64,000 nt of DNA from positions 1 through 64,000 of IMG/VR virus record IMGVR_UViG_3300034062_007046. One strand, 5' to 3'. The translations under genes and the position numbers were made by a program. The stretch is from a virus. Positions 33,414-41,182 of this stretch are shown here, piece after piece; position 1 is the stretch's first letter; the number at the start of each line of letters is the position of its first letter. The notes beneath the pieces are model-generated. The model had not been told where the DNA came from, did not search any database, and worked only from the letters and a program-made list of their open reading frames with translations.

Positions 33414-35375
33414 ATGGCAATAGCAAAAATAAAAAAAATCAATAATATCGCGGGCGACGAGGCGTTAAGTAAAATAAAAAGTTTGCCTACCGAGACTTAT
33501 AAAATAGAAGAAAATAAAGAATTATTTTCTGGTATGGTAACATCTTTAACAGATGAACTGCAACCAGCTTCCCTAACTCAGATATTTTCATATTTAAATT
33601 TTTCTTCTAATTGTCACTATGAAGCAAAAAAAGAATTAAAACCCCAACAAAAGTTATCCGATTTTTTTAAGGTACAAATTAATCTTGAATATAATTTTTT
33701 AATCAGAGAGTTTGAAAAACATATCACTGACAATAGAGTTCCAGAGCTTAATCTCCCAAACTTCTATGATACTATTAATTTAGAACTTTCAAAAGAAACA
33801 ACATTTAATAGCGTAGATTTTTTTGAACAAGACCTTTTAAAAAAATACCCCACAGATTTAACCATCCAAAATAAAGACAGTTATACAAAAATATTTTATA
33901 ATTCTAATTTAGATGAAAGTTTAGCACAAACAGTTAGTGCAACAAAATTTTCTGAATACTTAAAAAAATATAATGCGTTTAAAGAGCAGTTTCCGTATTA
34001 TACAGAAATTTTTATAGATAATTCTGAAATACCAAAACCAACTATCAGTATACCGAACAGAAATGATCGTGGAGGCAATTTTTCATTAAAAACTTTTAAT
34101 GATATATTTGAAAAATATTCATTGCATGAAGATGCATTTAGTTATTTTGATAAAAATAAAAGTTCTATAAAGCTTAATCAAGCCGAACAAAAAGATTCAG
34201 AAGTTACAGAAGAAATTATAGACATAAACTTAACTGATCTGATTACTTTTTTTAATAATATTATTGTTATTAATCCATCTATTATTAGTGAGATTAATGC
34301 TATAAGCTCTCTATACCAAATAACTTACAGCAAAATAGTTAGCAATACTGCTTGTTATTCGGAAGTTGTTGGATATAAAATATATAAATATGATACAGAA
34401 GGCAATCTGCCATTACAAGAATTTTATATACCTAATAGCAGGGAAAAAACAACTGAATTTATCGATACCCAGATAAAATATGGTAAGAAATATAGATATA
34501 AAGTATCTCTTTTGACTATAGTAATCGGAACTGATTATAAGTATATCAACAATAGCCAAGATAAAAAAACAATAAATTTTGAATTACAACCAAAAATATT
34601 TTTAGTTGAAATTGATAGCATGAGCTACCAAAATTTCTTGTTGGATTCGCCACCAATAGAGCCAGAGGTAGATATTATTCCGTTTGTTGGAATACAAAAC
34701 AAAATTAAATTTAATCTAAATACGGCTGTTGGTAGAAAACTTGAAGAACCCATTACATTCACTGATCAAGAGAAGGAGAATGTAAGAAAACTCAAAGATT
34801 CGCAGGATCGAATCGATAATTTAATAAAGTTTGAATCAGAAGAGCCAAGTGATTTTTTTGAAATATATCGCTTAGAAAAAGAACCAAAAACTTTTAATGA
34901 TTTTATAGGTTCAAAAAAAATAGTTGCAGAAAACAATGAAAGCTCTGCTGGCTCCTACGTTGATGCGCTTGTCCCTAACAAAAAATTTTATTACACGTTT
35001 AGAAGCGTTGATTACCACGGAAATGTTTCTAATCCAAGCGTTGTTTATGTCGTAGAAATAATTAATGACAACGGAACTATATTTCCACTTATAACAACTC
35101 TTGAAATAAAACCAGACCCGTTGAAAATGGAGAGTAAAAAATTCAGAAGGTTTTTATCTATATCTCCAAATTTGTCAAATACATTAATAAGCTTAGAAAA
35201 AAATAATAATTTCGAAGGTTTGACGAGTAAAGAAAGTATTCTTAAAGACGCTAAAATCGGGTTAAACCAGCAAGGCGTGTGGGACAAGAAGTTTAAAATA
35301 AGAATAAATTCTATATCAAGCGGAAGAAAGATAGATATAAATGTTACATTTAAAATAGACAAGAAAAGTCAATAA
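33414..35375 (+). CDS. Virion structural protein with two fibronectin-III-like segments
   Basis: A 653-aa protein, largely helical in the first half (QKLSDFFKVQINLEYNFLI). Two regions look like FN3-type beta-sandwiches: about residues 305-375 (YSEVVGYKIYKYDTEG, then KYGKKYRYKVSLLT) and about 480-550 (FFEIYRLEKEPKTF, then VPNKKFYYTFRSVDYHGN). The paired Tyr-x-Tyr strands are typical of FN3 F-G strands. FN3 modules are common on tail proteins and often bind host surface or other fibres. The assignment of FN3 is by eye. AGG lies upstream of the ATG. Confidence 0.7.
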   Translation: MAIAKIKKINNIAGDEALSKIKSLPTETYKIEENKELFSGMVTSLTDELQPASLTQIFSYLNFSSNCHYEAKKELKPQQKLSDFFKVQINLEYNFLIREFEKHITDNRVPELNLPNFYDTINLELSKETTFNSVDFFEQDLLKKYPTDLTIQNKDSYTKIFYNSNLDESLAQTVSATKFSEYLKKYNAFKEQFPYYTEIFIDNSEIPKPTISIPNRNDRGGNFSLKTFNDIFEKYSLHEDAFSYFDKNKSSIKLNQAEQKDSEVTEEIIDINLTDLITFFNNIIVINPSIISEINAISSLYQITYSKIVSNTACYSEVVGYKIYKYDTEGNLPLQEFYIPNSREKTTEFIDTQIKYGKKYRYKVSLLTIVIGTDYKYINNSQDKKTINFELQPKIFLVEIDSMSYQNFLLDSPPIEPEVDIIPFVGIQNKIKFNLNTAVGRKLEEPITFTDQEKENVRKLKDSQDRIDNLIKFESEEPSDFFEIYRLEKEPKTFNDFIGSKKIVAENNESSAGSYVDALVPNKKFYYTFRSVDYHGNVSNPSVVYVVEIINDNGTIFPLITTLEIKPDPLKMESKKFRRFLSISPNLSNTLISLEKNNNFEGLTSKESILKDAKIGLNQQGVWDKKFKIRINSISSGRKIDINVTFKIDKKSQ

Positions 35376-35392
35376 TGTACTTAACTACTAAT

Positions 35393-35398
35393 TATAAC
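35393..35398 (+). promoter_or_regulatory. Possible late (gp55-type) promoter element
   Basis: TATAAC sits in the 49-nt gap before the gene at 35425. A T4-type late start 13 nt after the first T would be near 35406, leaving the GGGAG at 35415-35419 within the leader. The following bases (AA) give TATAACAA, the same octamer as at 41066. No -35 match is seen, which is normal for gp55-type promoters. AT-rich chance matches are common, so this is weak. Confidence 0.22.
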
Positions 35399-35424
35399 AA
35401 CTATTACAATTTTGGGAGATAAAA

Positions 35425-36405
35425 ATGGCATTTTTAGATAACAGTGGTGATATTATCCTTGACGCTGTTTTAACAGATACAGGAAGAATGCGTTTAGCAA
35501 AAGGCGACGGCTCTTTTAGAGTTACAAAATTTGCTCTTGGAGATGATGAAATTAATTACTCTCTCTATGATAAAAACAACTCAAGCGGTAGCGCTTATTT
35601 TGATTTAAATATTCTTCAAACGCCTGTTTTTGAAGCTTTTACAAATAATATTGCTTCATTGAATAGTAGACTAATTTCTATTTCAAGAAATAATCTACTG
35701 TATCTACCAGTTTTAAAAATTAACGATGTAGAAAGCGGCGTATCAAATTATGCTATCCCACAAATAGTACAAAACGGTTATATTTTAGCAGTCGATAATT
35801 CAACAGAAACCTTGCTACAAAAAAATGCTTTAACTTATAACGGTACCAGTGTTAGCCAAAAGGGTGTTTTAACTGGCTTCTCGCCAAGAAATGGTGTTAC
35901 TGTTAGAATAGATCAAGGCATCGATAACACAAGCATACCAGCAAGCTTAGTGTTAGATCCAGACCTAAAAGAAACTCAGTATTTAGTTGAAATTGATAAT
36001 CGTTTTGGGCAAATAGTAGATCCAACTGGCGAAACTGTCGCAACTCCATCATTTATCGACGATGATGACGTAGCAACTTATTATTTCTCACAAGGTGTAG
36101 ACGATGTGTTTGTGCAAGATAATAAAAGCACAGAAACAATCACCAACGCAACACAAAATGCAAGCAGAGAAGTTATAGCTGGTTCGCGCGGTACAATTCT
36201 TAAGTTTAAAATTAAATCAGCATTAGAGGTCGCTACAAGCGATTATCTATTTAATCAGATCGGTAGCGATATCACAGCCCTACTTGGTGGCGTAACACCA
36301 ACAGTAGCAAATGCTAAAAGTATTATCACAACAGTTAGAGTGACTGGTTTAACAACTGGCTATGCTATCGATGTTCCTTTGGTTCTTATCAAATATATTT
36401 CATAA
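35425..36405 (+). CDS. Virion structural protein, paralog of the gene at 29391
   Basis: The 326-aa protein opens AFLDNSGDIILDAVLTDTGR and MRLAKGDGSFRVTKFALGDDEINYSLY, matching the N-terminus of the protein at 29391. The rest is beta-rich with short loops (VTVRIDQGIDNTSIPASLVLD, then TVRVTGLTTGYAIDVPL at the C-terminus). GGGAG lies before the ATG. The following gene starts 16 nt after its stop. The N-terminus is probably a docking element used by two different virion proteins. Precise role unknown. Confidence 0.74.
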   Translation: MAFLDNSGDIILDAVLTDTGRMRLAKGDGSFRVTKFALGDDEINYSLYDKNNSSGSAYFDLNILQTPVFEAFTNNIASLNSRLISISRNNLLYLPVLKINDVESGVSNYAIPQIVQNGYILAVDNSTETLLQKNALTYNGTSVSQKGVLTGFSPRNGVTVRIDQGIDNTSIPASLVLDPDLKETQYLVEIDNRFGQIVDPTGETVATPSFIDDDDVATYYFSQGVDDVFVQDNKSTETITNATQNASREVIAGSRGTILKFKIKSALEVATSDYLFNQIGSDITALLGGVTPTVANAKSIITTVRVTGLTTGYAIDVPLVLIKYIS

Positions 36406-36420
36406 TTTAGGGGTAATTAA

Positions 36421-37548
36421 ATGGCTACTACTTATAAAAGTTTCTTAGACGATGACATTGTTTCAACAAAAACACTTCTACACGAAAACATTCCCGTAAC
36501 AGGTACAATAATCTCCAGCTCTACTTATGGAACTGGTAATATAAAACCGTATGCTCATGGCATGTTCCAGAGTGTTTATGATTACCCTTATTTAAGCTCA
36601 TCAGCTAATCATTTGTTTGACATGTCAGTAGGGCTGGCTGCTAATACCCCTGGTAGCAGCAGTGCGGACTCTTTTGTAACCAAAAAAGTTAATCTTTACA
36701 ATCAGATGGCGCAAATTTTGGTAGGCTTCGATGCTACGGGCTCTATTTTAAAATTTGATCGCGATGGCGATACAGCAACGGCAGATGCAGTTGAAAAATT
36801 TAATTCAGCGTTTTTCTTAAACTTTAGCCGTCTTTTAGTTAAAGATGAAATTAAAAAAGGCAGCTTCCAGCTTACTTTGGGCATTAACTCTTCCAGCGCT
36901 TCCCCTTTTAACGCTACATGTTTAATATCTGATGCATCCGCCTCTTCTGGTGGTGGTTATAAAGTTAATTCGCCAACTGGTGAATATGGTGTTCTCTATG
37001 CTTCAAATTTTTCAAGTGCGTCCGCAGGAAATTCAAATGATGAAGTTGGTTTAATATTCTACCAAGCTGGTGTTGCTGTTATTTCAACGGCAGTATTCGC
37101 ACAATCAAGTTCAAATAGTGTGTTAACATCAATGTCTGGAAATCAACAAGGGCAATTAGCTTCTGGCTACGTTCTACAAATGGCTGGAACTGGTAGCACT
37201 TATGCAAATGTTGAAGCTCTATATGGTACAGGGTCCATTTCAGACGCCGCAGCTGCCCTGAGAAATAGAATCAGAAATGTGACTTTCAATAACACAACAG
37301 AGTTGAATTCAACAATTCATTTTTGTAGAGTAAATCATAATGATTTTAACTATAGTTCTAATCCAACTTACCTAAGTTCAAGCCAGATTAGAGTCAAAAA
37401 TAAAACAACCGATGCCCCAGTTAGTTACATAACTACGGTAGGTTTGTATTCGCCTGACAACGAATTATTAGCAGTAGCTAAATTATCGGAACCAATCAAA
37501 AAAGACCCAACGCAAGAATTAATTCTAAGAGTAAGATTGGATTACTAA
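36421..37548 (+). CDS. Virion structural protein, paralog of the gene at 37789
   Basis: The 375-aa protein is beta-rich, Ser/Ala/Gly-rich and starts with AGGGG 7 nt upstream. Its C-terminal third aligns with that of the protein at 37789: NYSSNPTYLSSSQIRVKN, then SYITTVGLYSPDNELLAVAKL and EPIKKDPTQELILRVRLDY. The paralog reads NHSNNPTYIKYNEINAKN, TYITKIGIYDDKKNLIAVAKL and KPIRKTQNRDFTFKLKLDI. The shared ending implies a common structural role such as fibre or collar decoration. Function is otherwise unknown. Confidence 0.75.
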   Translation: MATTYKSFLDDDIVSTKTLLHENIPVTGTIISSSTYGTGNIKPYAHGMFQSVYDYPYLSSSANHLFDMSVGLAANTPGSSSADSFVTKKVNLYNQMAQILVGFDATGSILKFDRDGDTATADAVEKFNSAFFLNFSRLLVKDEIKKGSFQLTLGINSSSASPFNATCLISDASASSGGGYKVNSPTGEYGVLYASNFSSASAGNSNDEVGLIFYQAGVAVISTAVFAQSSSNSVLTSMSGNQQGQLASGYVLQMAGTGSTYANVEALYGTGSISDAAAALRNRIRNVTFNNTTELNSTIHFCRVNHNDFNYSSNPTYLSSSQIRVKNKTTDAPVSYITTVGLYSPDNELLAVAKLSEPIKKDPTQELILRVRLDY

Positions 37549-37549
37549 T

Positions 37550-37780
37550 ATGTCATTTAAAAAATTTGAAAAAAGTGATGTTTTTAAAAATGTTGTAAAA
37601 ACAACTCCTTATTTTGAATTTAAAATTTATGGTGGAAAAGTATATTTAAATAATTCTCTTAGAGGATATACGGATTTAAACACTTTAAAGGAAGCGCCCG
37701 CTATTTCAGCTGGTTGTGATATTCCAAACTCTTTTGATTTCTCTTGTGAAGATAACTCATACAATGTTTCACTTGTTTAA
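37550..37780 (+). CDS. Small protein between two paralogs, function unknown
   Basis: A 76-aa protein starting 1 nt after the preceding stop, with no clear Shine-Dalgarno. It has a lysine/phenylalanine-rich N-terminus (KKFEKSDVFKNVVKTTPYFEF), a beta-hairpin-like middle (KIYGGKVYLN) and a short C-terminal acidic end. It sits between two paralogous structural genes and may be a connector or chaperone. Nothing in it identifies a family. Its reading frame and tight packing support it as a real gene. Confidence 0.62.
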   Translation: MSFKKFEKSDVFKNVVKTTPYFEFKIYGGKVYLNNSLRGYTDLNTLKEAPAISAGCDIPNSFDFSCEDNSYNVSLV

Positions 37781-37788
37781 CATGAAAA

Positions 37789-38769
37789 ATGGCAGATAAT
37801 ACAAAATATTATGCATATTTACCAAAAGGAAGTAGTGAGTCCTCTTTTAAGACCGTCACTACTTCTTCGTATAATTCTGCTTTAGACGGGGATTTGCAAG
37901 TATCGTACTATCCCTATTCATCTTCTATAGATGTTAAATACCTGTATCAGACAAACGAATATACGCCGTATAAAAAACACATTTATGCATTAAAAAATGT
38001 ATTAGATAGAAATATAATTTACAGTAAACATTTTGCTTATAGTTCATCTTTAGGTAATAAAGAAACCCAACAGTTAACTCTCGTAAGCATACCGTCTATT
38101 TTCTATGGGTCATCCATAGAAAAAGGTAGTTTAGAATTAAAATTTTTTGTTACCGGGACTCTTATTGGTAAATTAGAGGATTCTAAATTAAACGGAGAGC
38201 TTATAGAAACAACTGGGTCGAACGCTGGTTCTGTAGCTGGTGTTGTGCTATATAAAGAAGGCTTTATATTACTTACTGGCTCTTGGAATTTAAATAATTC
38301 CCACACAGAAGTATATGAATATGTACCAAGCATTGGTTCACCCACTAATCCAAAATGGATTTACTGGGGTGCTGGGTTCAACAACACTTCCTCAAATCCA
38401 GCGAGTTCAAGCTTTGACATAAACTTCAGAGGAACTAATTATGTTCCTACTGTCACTTTATTAGCCCATGCCGAAAAAGGCGAACTAAACCATTCCAATA
38501 ATCCTACATACATAAAATATAATGAGATTAATGCAAAAAATAAAATAACTTCATCTACCTCTTATTATGAGCCTAATAACATAGAAATAAAAAATGTCGT
38601 AAAATATCCTTATGAAAATTATAGTGGCTCGCTTGAAAAGGAGACATATATAACAAAAATAGGTATCTATGATGATAAGAAAAATTTAATAGCAGTTGCT
38701 AAATTAGCAAAACCAATAAGAAAAACACAAAATAGAGATTTTACTTTTAAACTTAAGTTGGACATATAA
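37789..38769 (+). CDS. Virion structural protein, paralog of the gene at 36421
   Basis: The 326-aa protein is beta-rich with many Tyr and Ser residues in the first 90 positions. The central part (IPSIFYGSSIEKGSLELKFF, then GVVLYKEGFILLTGSW) corresponds to the paralog's ILVGFDATG and GLIFYQAGVAVIST regions. The C-terminal domain aligns clearly with the 36421 protein. ATG at 37789 has no Shine-Dalgarno. A nearer ATG at 37782 in another frame opens only five codons. The gene ends in TAATG with its downstream neighbour. Confidence 0.74.
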   Translation: MADNTKYYAYLPKGSSESSFKTVTTSSYNSALDGDLQVSYYPYSSSIDVKYLYQTNEYTPYKKHIYALKNVLDRNIIYSKHFAYSSSLGNKETQQLTLVSIPSIFYGSSIEKGSLELKFFVTGTLIGKLEDSKLNGELIETTGSNAGSVAGVVLYKEGFILLTGSWNLNNSHTEVYEYVPSIGSPTNPKWIYWGAGFNNTSSNPASSSFDINFRGTNYVPTVTLLAHAEKGELNHSNNPTYIKYNEINAKNKITSSTSYYEPNNIEIKNVVKYPYENYSGSLEKETYITKIGIYDDKKNLIAVAKLAKPIRKTQNRDFTFKLKLDI

Positions 38770-39842
38770 TGAGCGATACATCTGAAAAAGTAAAAGTATT
38801 AAACCAAAGCACAATTGAAACAATTGATGCAGCTTTTTTAGACTACGTAGAGGGTCTTAATCTATTTTGCACAACTATAAATGGATGGGAAAAAATACCA
38901 GTTATTTGGTCTTCTGCGGAAAGAGCTTTTCAAATAAAAAATAACAGAGAGATCAGAGACAAAAATGGTTCTCTCATTCCACCAATAATTTCTATAGAAA
39001 GAACATCTACTGTCAAAGATCCAAATAAAAAAGGCTCTTTTCAAGCTAATTTGTCGCCAAAAAACGATAGATATGTTTACGCAAAAGAACTAAACCAAGA
39101 TAAGACATCTAATTTTGCCAATGCGGATACTTTAAAAACAAGAGGACAAATAAATTTTGCCACCTCTAAGAAAAATAAAAAAAAGGTATATAGGTATATA
39201 TCCGTTCCTATACCAGTATACATTACTGTTGAATATAAAATTAATATAATAACAAACTATCAAAGTCAAATGAATGAAGTGATTCAGCCGTTTATGTCAA
39301 GAAACGCTCAGAATTATTTTGTTATAAATAAAGACGCGTATAGATATGAATGTTTTATGGATCAAAACTTTCAACAAGATAGTATTGCGAGCCTTGGCGA
39401 AGAAGAAAGAAAGTATAAATCAGTAATTACAGTAAAAGTTCTTGGTTATTTGATCGGAGAAGGAAATAACCAAGAAAAACCGCAAATTATTGAACAAGAA
39501 AATGCTGTTGAATTAAAAATACCAAAAGAAAATTTATCTATAATTCAAGAAGAGCCAAGAAGGCAAAGAGAGGCTCCAAGTTTATTTAGAAGCAACGGAG
39601 TTACACAAACTGCTGCCACTATACCAGTTAAAAAAATATATTTAATAGGAAATGGTATTGATTCAATCTATAAAGTTACTCATGGAATGGGTACAAGAGA
39701 TATTTTTGTGATTGTCAGAGAAAGTGCTTCTCCTTATTCGATTGTAGAAGTTGGTATAGATTATAGTGACTTAAATCATATTGATATCGATATGGGCGAT
39801 ATTATTAGTAGTGATAGCTACACGGTAACAATTATAGGTTAA
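38769..39842 (+). CDS. Virion structural protein with tail-completion-like domain and fibre-type C-terminus
   Basis: A 357-aa protein starting on the previous stop (TAATG). Residues about 60-240 contain NREIRDKNGSLIPPIISIER, and further on PIPVYITVEYKINIITNYQ with SQMNEVIQPF. These remind me of tail-completion or neck-type proteins of large aquatic myoviruses; this is recall, not alignment. The last 75 residues (IYLIGNGIDSIYKVTHGMG, then TRDIFVIVRESASP) form a beta-domain often found at the ends of phage fibre proteins. The combination is unusual. It follows the paralogous pair and precedes small structural genes. Confidence 0.62.
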   Translation: MSDTSEKVKVLNQSTIETIDAAFLDYVEGLNLFCTTINGWEKIPVIWSSAERAFQIKNNREIRDKNGSLIPPIISIERTSTVKDPNKKGSFQANLSPKNDRYVYAKELNQDKTSNFANADTLKTRGQINFATSKKNKKKVYRYISVPIPVYITVEYKINIITNYQSQMNEVIQPFMSRNAQNYFVINKDAYRYECFMDQNFQQDSIASLGEEERKYKSVITVKVLGYLIGEGNNQEKPQIIEQENAVELKIPKENLSIIQEEPRRQREAPSLFRSNGVTQTAATIPVKKIYLIGNGIDSIYKVTHGMGTRDIFVIVRESASPYSIVEVGIDYSDLNHIDIDMGDIISSDSYTVTIIG

Positions 39843-39888
39843 AAAAATTGTTTAAAACTATTTAAAAATATAAATTTAGGAAAATATC

Positions 39889-40578
39889 ATGGCAGATCAA
39901 AGCTTAATAATAAAAGATGGAAATGGGTCTTTAAGCGCGCTATCAGTTTTCAGCGGCGCTCTTGGATTAGTGCCAGAACATGCAATCAGTGGAACTGTGA
40001 ATGTTACTGCTTCCCTAACAAACCCCGTTTATACAACTGGAACAGTTGCAGTTTCAAATTACCAGTCTACTTCTTTGTGGGTTACATCGTCATTTGCAAG
40101 CCCAGTATATGTTTCGTCTTCTACTGGAAAAGAGCTTTATGTTACAAATACCTCGACTACACCAATACACGTCACCTCATCAGAAATCAATCCAGTAATT
40201 ACAAAAAATACTATAGCAACTATTCCTGTTAGAAATACATTTTCGTCATTTGCAGGTACAATAAACTGGGCGGGGACTGGTTCATCTAATATTAGCGGTA
40301 CATTTATCTTAGCACAAACTTCCTCTACGAGAAAGGGACTGATGTTCGCTAATAATACAAATAAAGATCTGTATGTAGCACTTGGCGATACAGACTTTGC
40401 TTCAACAAACGGGTTCTTGTTAACAAGTACCGCAGTTGCTCCTTCGTATTATTCATTTATAGTCTATCCGTCTGGTACATACTTTGCAGAACCAACATTT
40501 GTAAATCTTAAGCACAGCGGTTTTTTTGTAAGCTCATCAAATATCGATGTTCAGATTTCATCAGTAACCACAGAGTAA
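39889..40578 (+). CDS. Beta-rich virion structural protein
   Basis: A 229-aa Ser/Thr-rich protein. The N-terminal half consists of short strands (GTVNVTASLTNPVYTTGTVAV). The C-terminal half has a compact domain with LMFANNTNKDLYVALG and a YSFIVYPSGTYFAEP loop, a pattern frequent in small phage decoration or fibre-associated proteins. AGGA lies 7 nt before the ATG. The role is inferred from content and neighbours only. Confidence 0.65.
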   Translation: MADQSLIIKDGNGSLSALSVFSGALGLVPEHAISGTVNVTASLTNPVYTTGTVAVSNYQSTSLWVTSSFASPVYVSSSTGKELYVTNTSTTPIHVTSSEINPVITKNTIATIPVRNTFSSFAGTINWAGTGSSNISGTFILAQTSSTRKGLMFANNTNKDLYVALGDTDFASTNGFLLTSTAVAPSYYSFIVYPSGTYFAEPTFVNLKHSGFFVSSSNIDVQISSVTTE

Positions 40579-40582
40579 AAAA

Positions 40583-41065
40583 ATGTCTATTTCATATCCA
40601 GTTTCATCAGGCGGCGGCGGTACCACAATAGTAAGCGAGAGAGCTCAGTACGCTATTCCTGCAACAATAAATACCACTTTTCCTATCGTTATAAGTGGAT
40701 CAACTTCTTCGGGGCAAATAGCTACACTGTTTATTCCCCCAACCTACCTTTACCAAATGTCTGGCAGCTATTCGCTGGTTGTAGTAGGAGAAATTACTGG
40801 TGCAGCTGGCGTAACTGGAAGTTTGCAAGTGGAAGGTCCAGAAACTTTTACAGCTAAATTGACAGCGTATGATCCGGTTGGTGCTGGTAATTCTGCTATG
40901 GGCGTTAGGCTTTCTGGAAGTACACAAGGGTACGACTTTATCAACTATCCTCTTGATCTTGGACCGGGTAATGATTTTGGTGCTTCGTTGCCAATTAGCT
41001 TTTCTGGCTCGGTTTCCAACTATACAGCGAGCATTTATAGTGTTCACTTAAGCCCAACCCTATAG
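40583..41065 (+). CDS. Small beta-rich virion structural protein
   Basis: A 160-aa protein with a flexible SSGGGGT near the N-terminus, then a jelly-roll-like series of strands (TTFPIVISG, IATLFIPPTYLYQ, YSLVVVGEITG, FTAKLTAYDP) and a C-terminal SVSNYTASIYSVHLS. It starts 4 nt after the previous stop. It may form part of a fibre or a decoration protein with its upstream neighbour. The putative promoter at 41043-41071 overlaps its 3' end. Confidence 0.62.
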   Translation: MSISYPVSSGGGGTTIVSERAQYAIPATINTTFPIVISGSTSSGQIATLFIPPTYLYQMSGSYSLVVVGEITGAAGVTGSLQVEGPETFTAKLTAYDPVGAGNSAMGVRLSGSTQGYDFINYPLDLGPGNDFGASLPISFSGSVSNYTASIYSVHLSPTL

Positions 41066-41071
41066 TATAAC
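41043..41071 (+). promoter_or_regulatory. Putative promoter for the repeat-fibre gene
   Basis: TTCACT (41043-41048, 4/6 to TTGACA) and TATAAC (41066-41071, 5/6 to TATAAT) are separated by 17 bp. The -35 falls in the last codons of the upstream gene. Initiation near 41078 would create a leader of about 105 nt that includes the GAAA hairpin at 41114-41149. TATAACAA also resembles a T4-type late element. This would give the fibre gene its own transcript. Confidence 0.35.
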
Positions 41072-41113
41072 AAAAAAAGTTCTTTTTTTAAATTTAAATA
41101 CTAATTAATCTAC

Positions 41114-41149
41114 AACGCTCTAAGGCAAAGAAATTTGTTTTAGGGCGTT
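41114..41149 (+). other. Long RNA hairpin with GAAA loop upstream of the repeat-fibre gene (leader element or terminator)
   Basis: The arms AACGCTCTAAGGCAAA (41114-41129) and TTTGTTTTAGGGCGTT (41134-41149) pair over 16 positions with three G-T wobbles and close a GAAA loop. Only TT follows before CATT, so the U-tract is short for an intrinsic terminator. A second small inverted repeat GGTC/GACC at 41156-41167 follows, then GGGAG at 41168-41172. It may terminate upstream transcription weakly, or protect and control the fibre mRNA. Confidence 0.6.
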
Positions 41150-41182
41150 TTCATTGGTCATGTGACCGGGAGAACTAAATTA

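Noticed and set aside
37782-37799. Five-codon open frame starting at the ATG before 37789
   Set aside because: It ends after five codons and has no ribosome site. The ATG at 37789 opens the long conserved frame.
39869-39876. TATAAATT as a late promoter before 39889
   Set aside because: A gp55-type start 13 nt downstream would fall at 39882, after most of the AGGA Shine-Dalgarno (39878-39881), leaving no ribosome site in the message.
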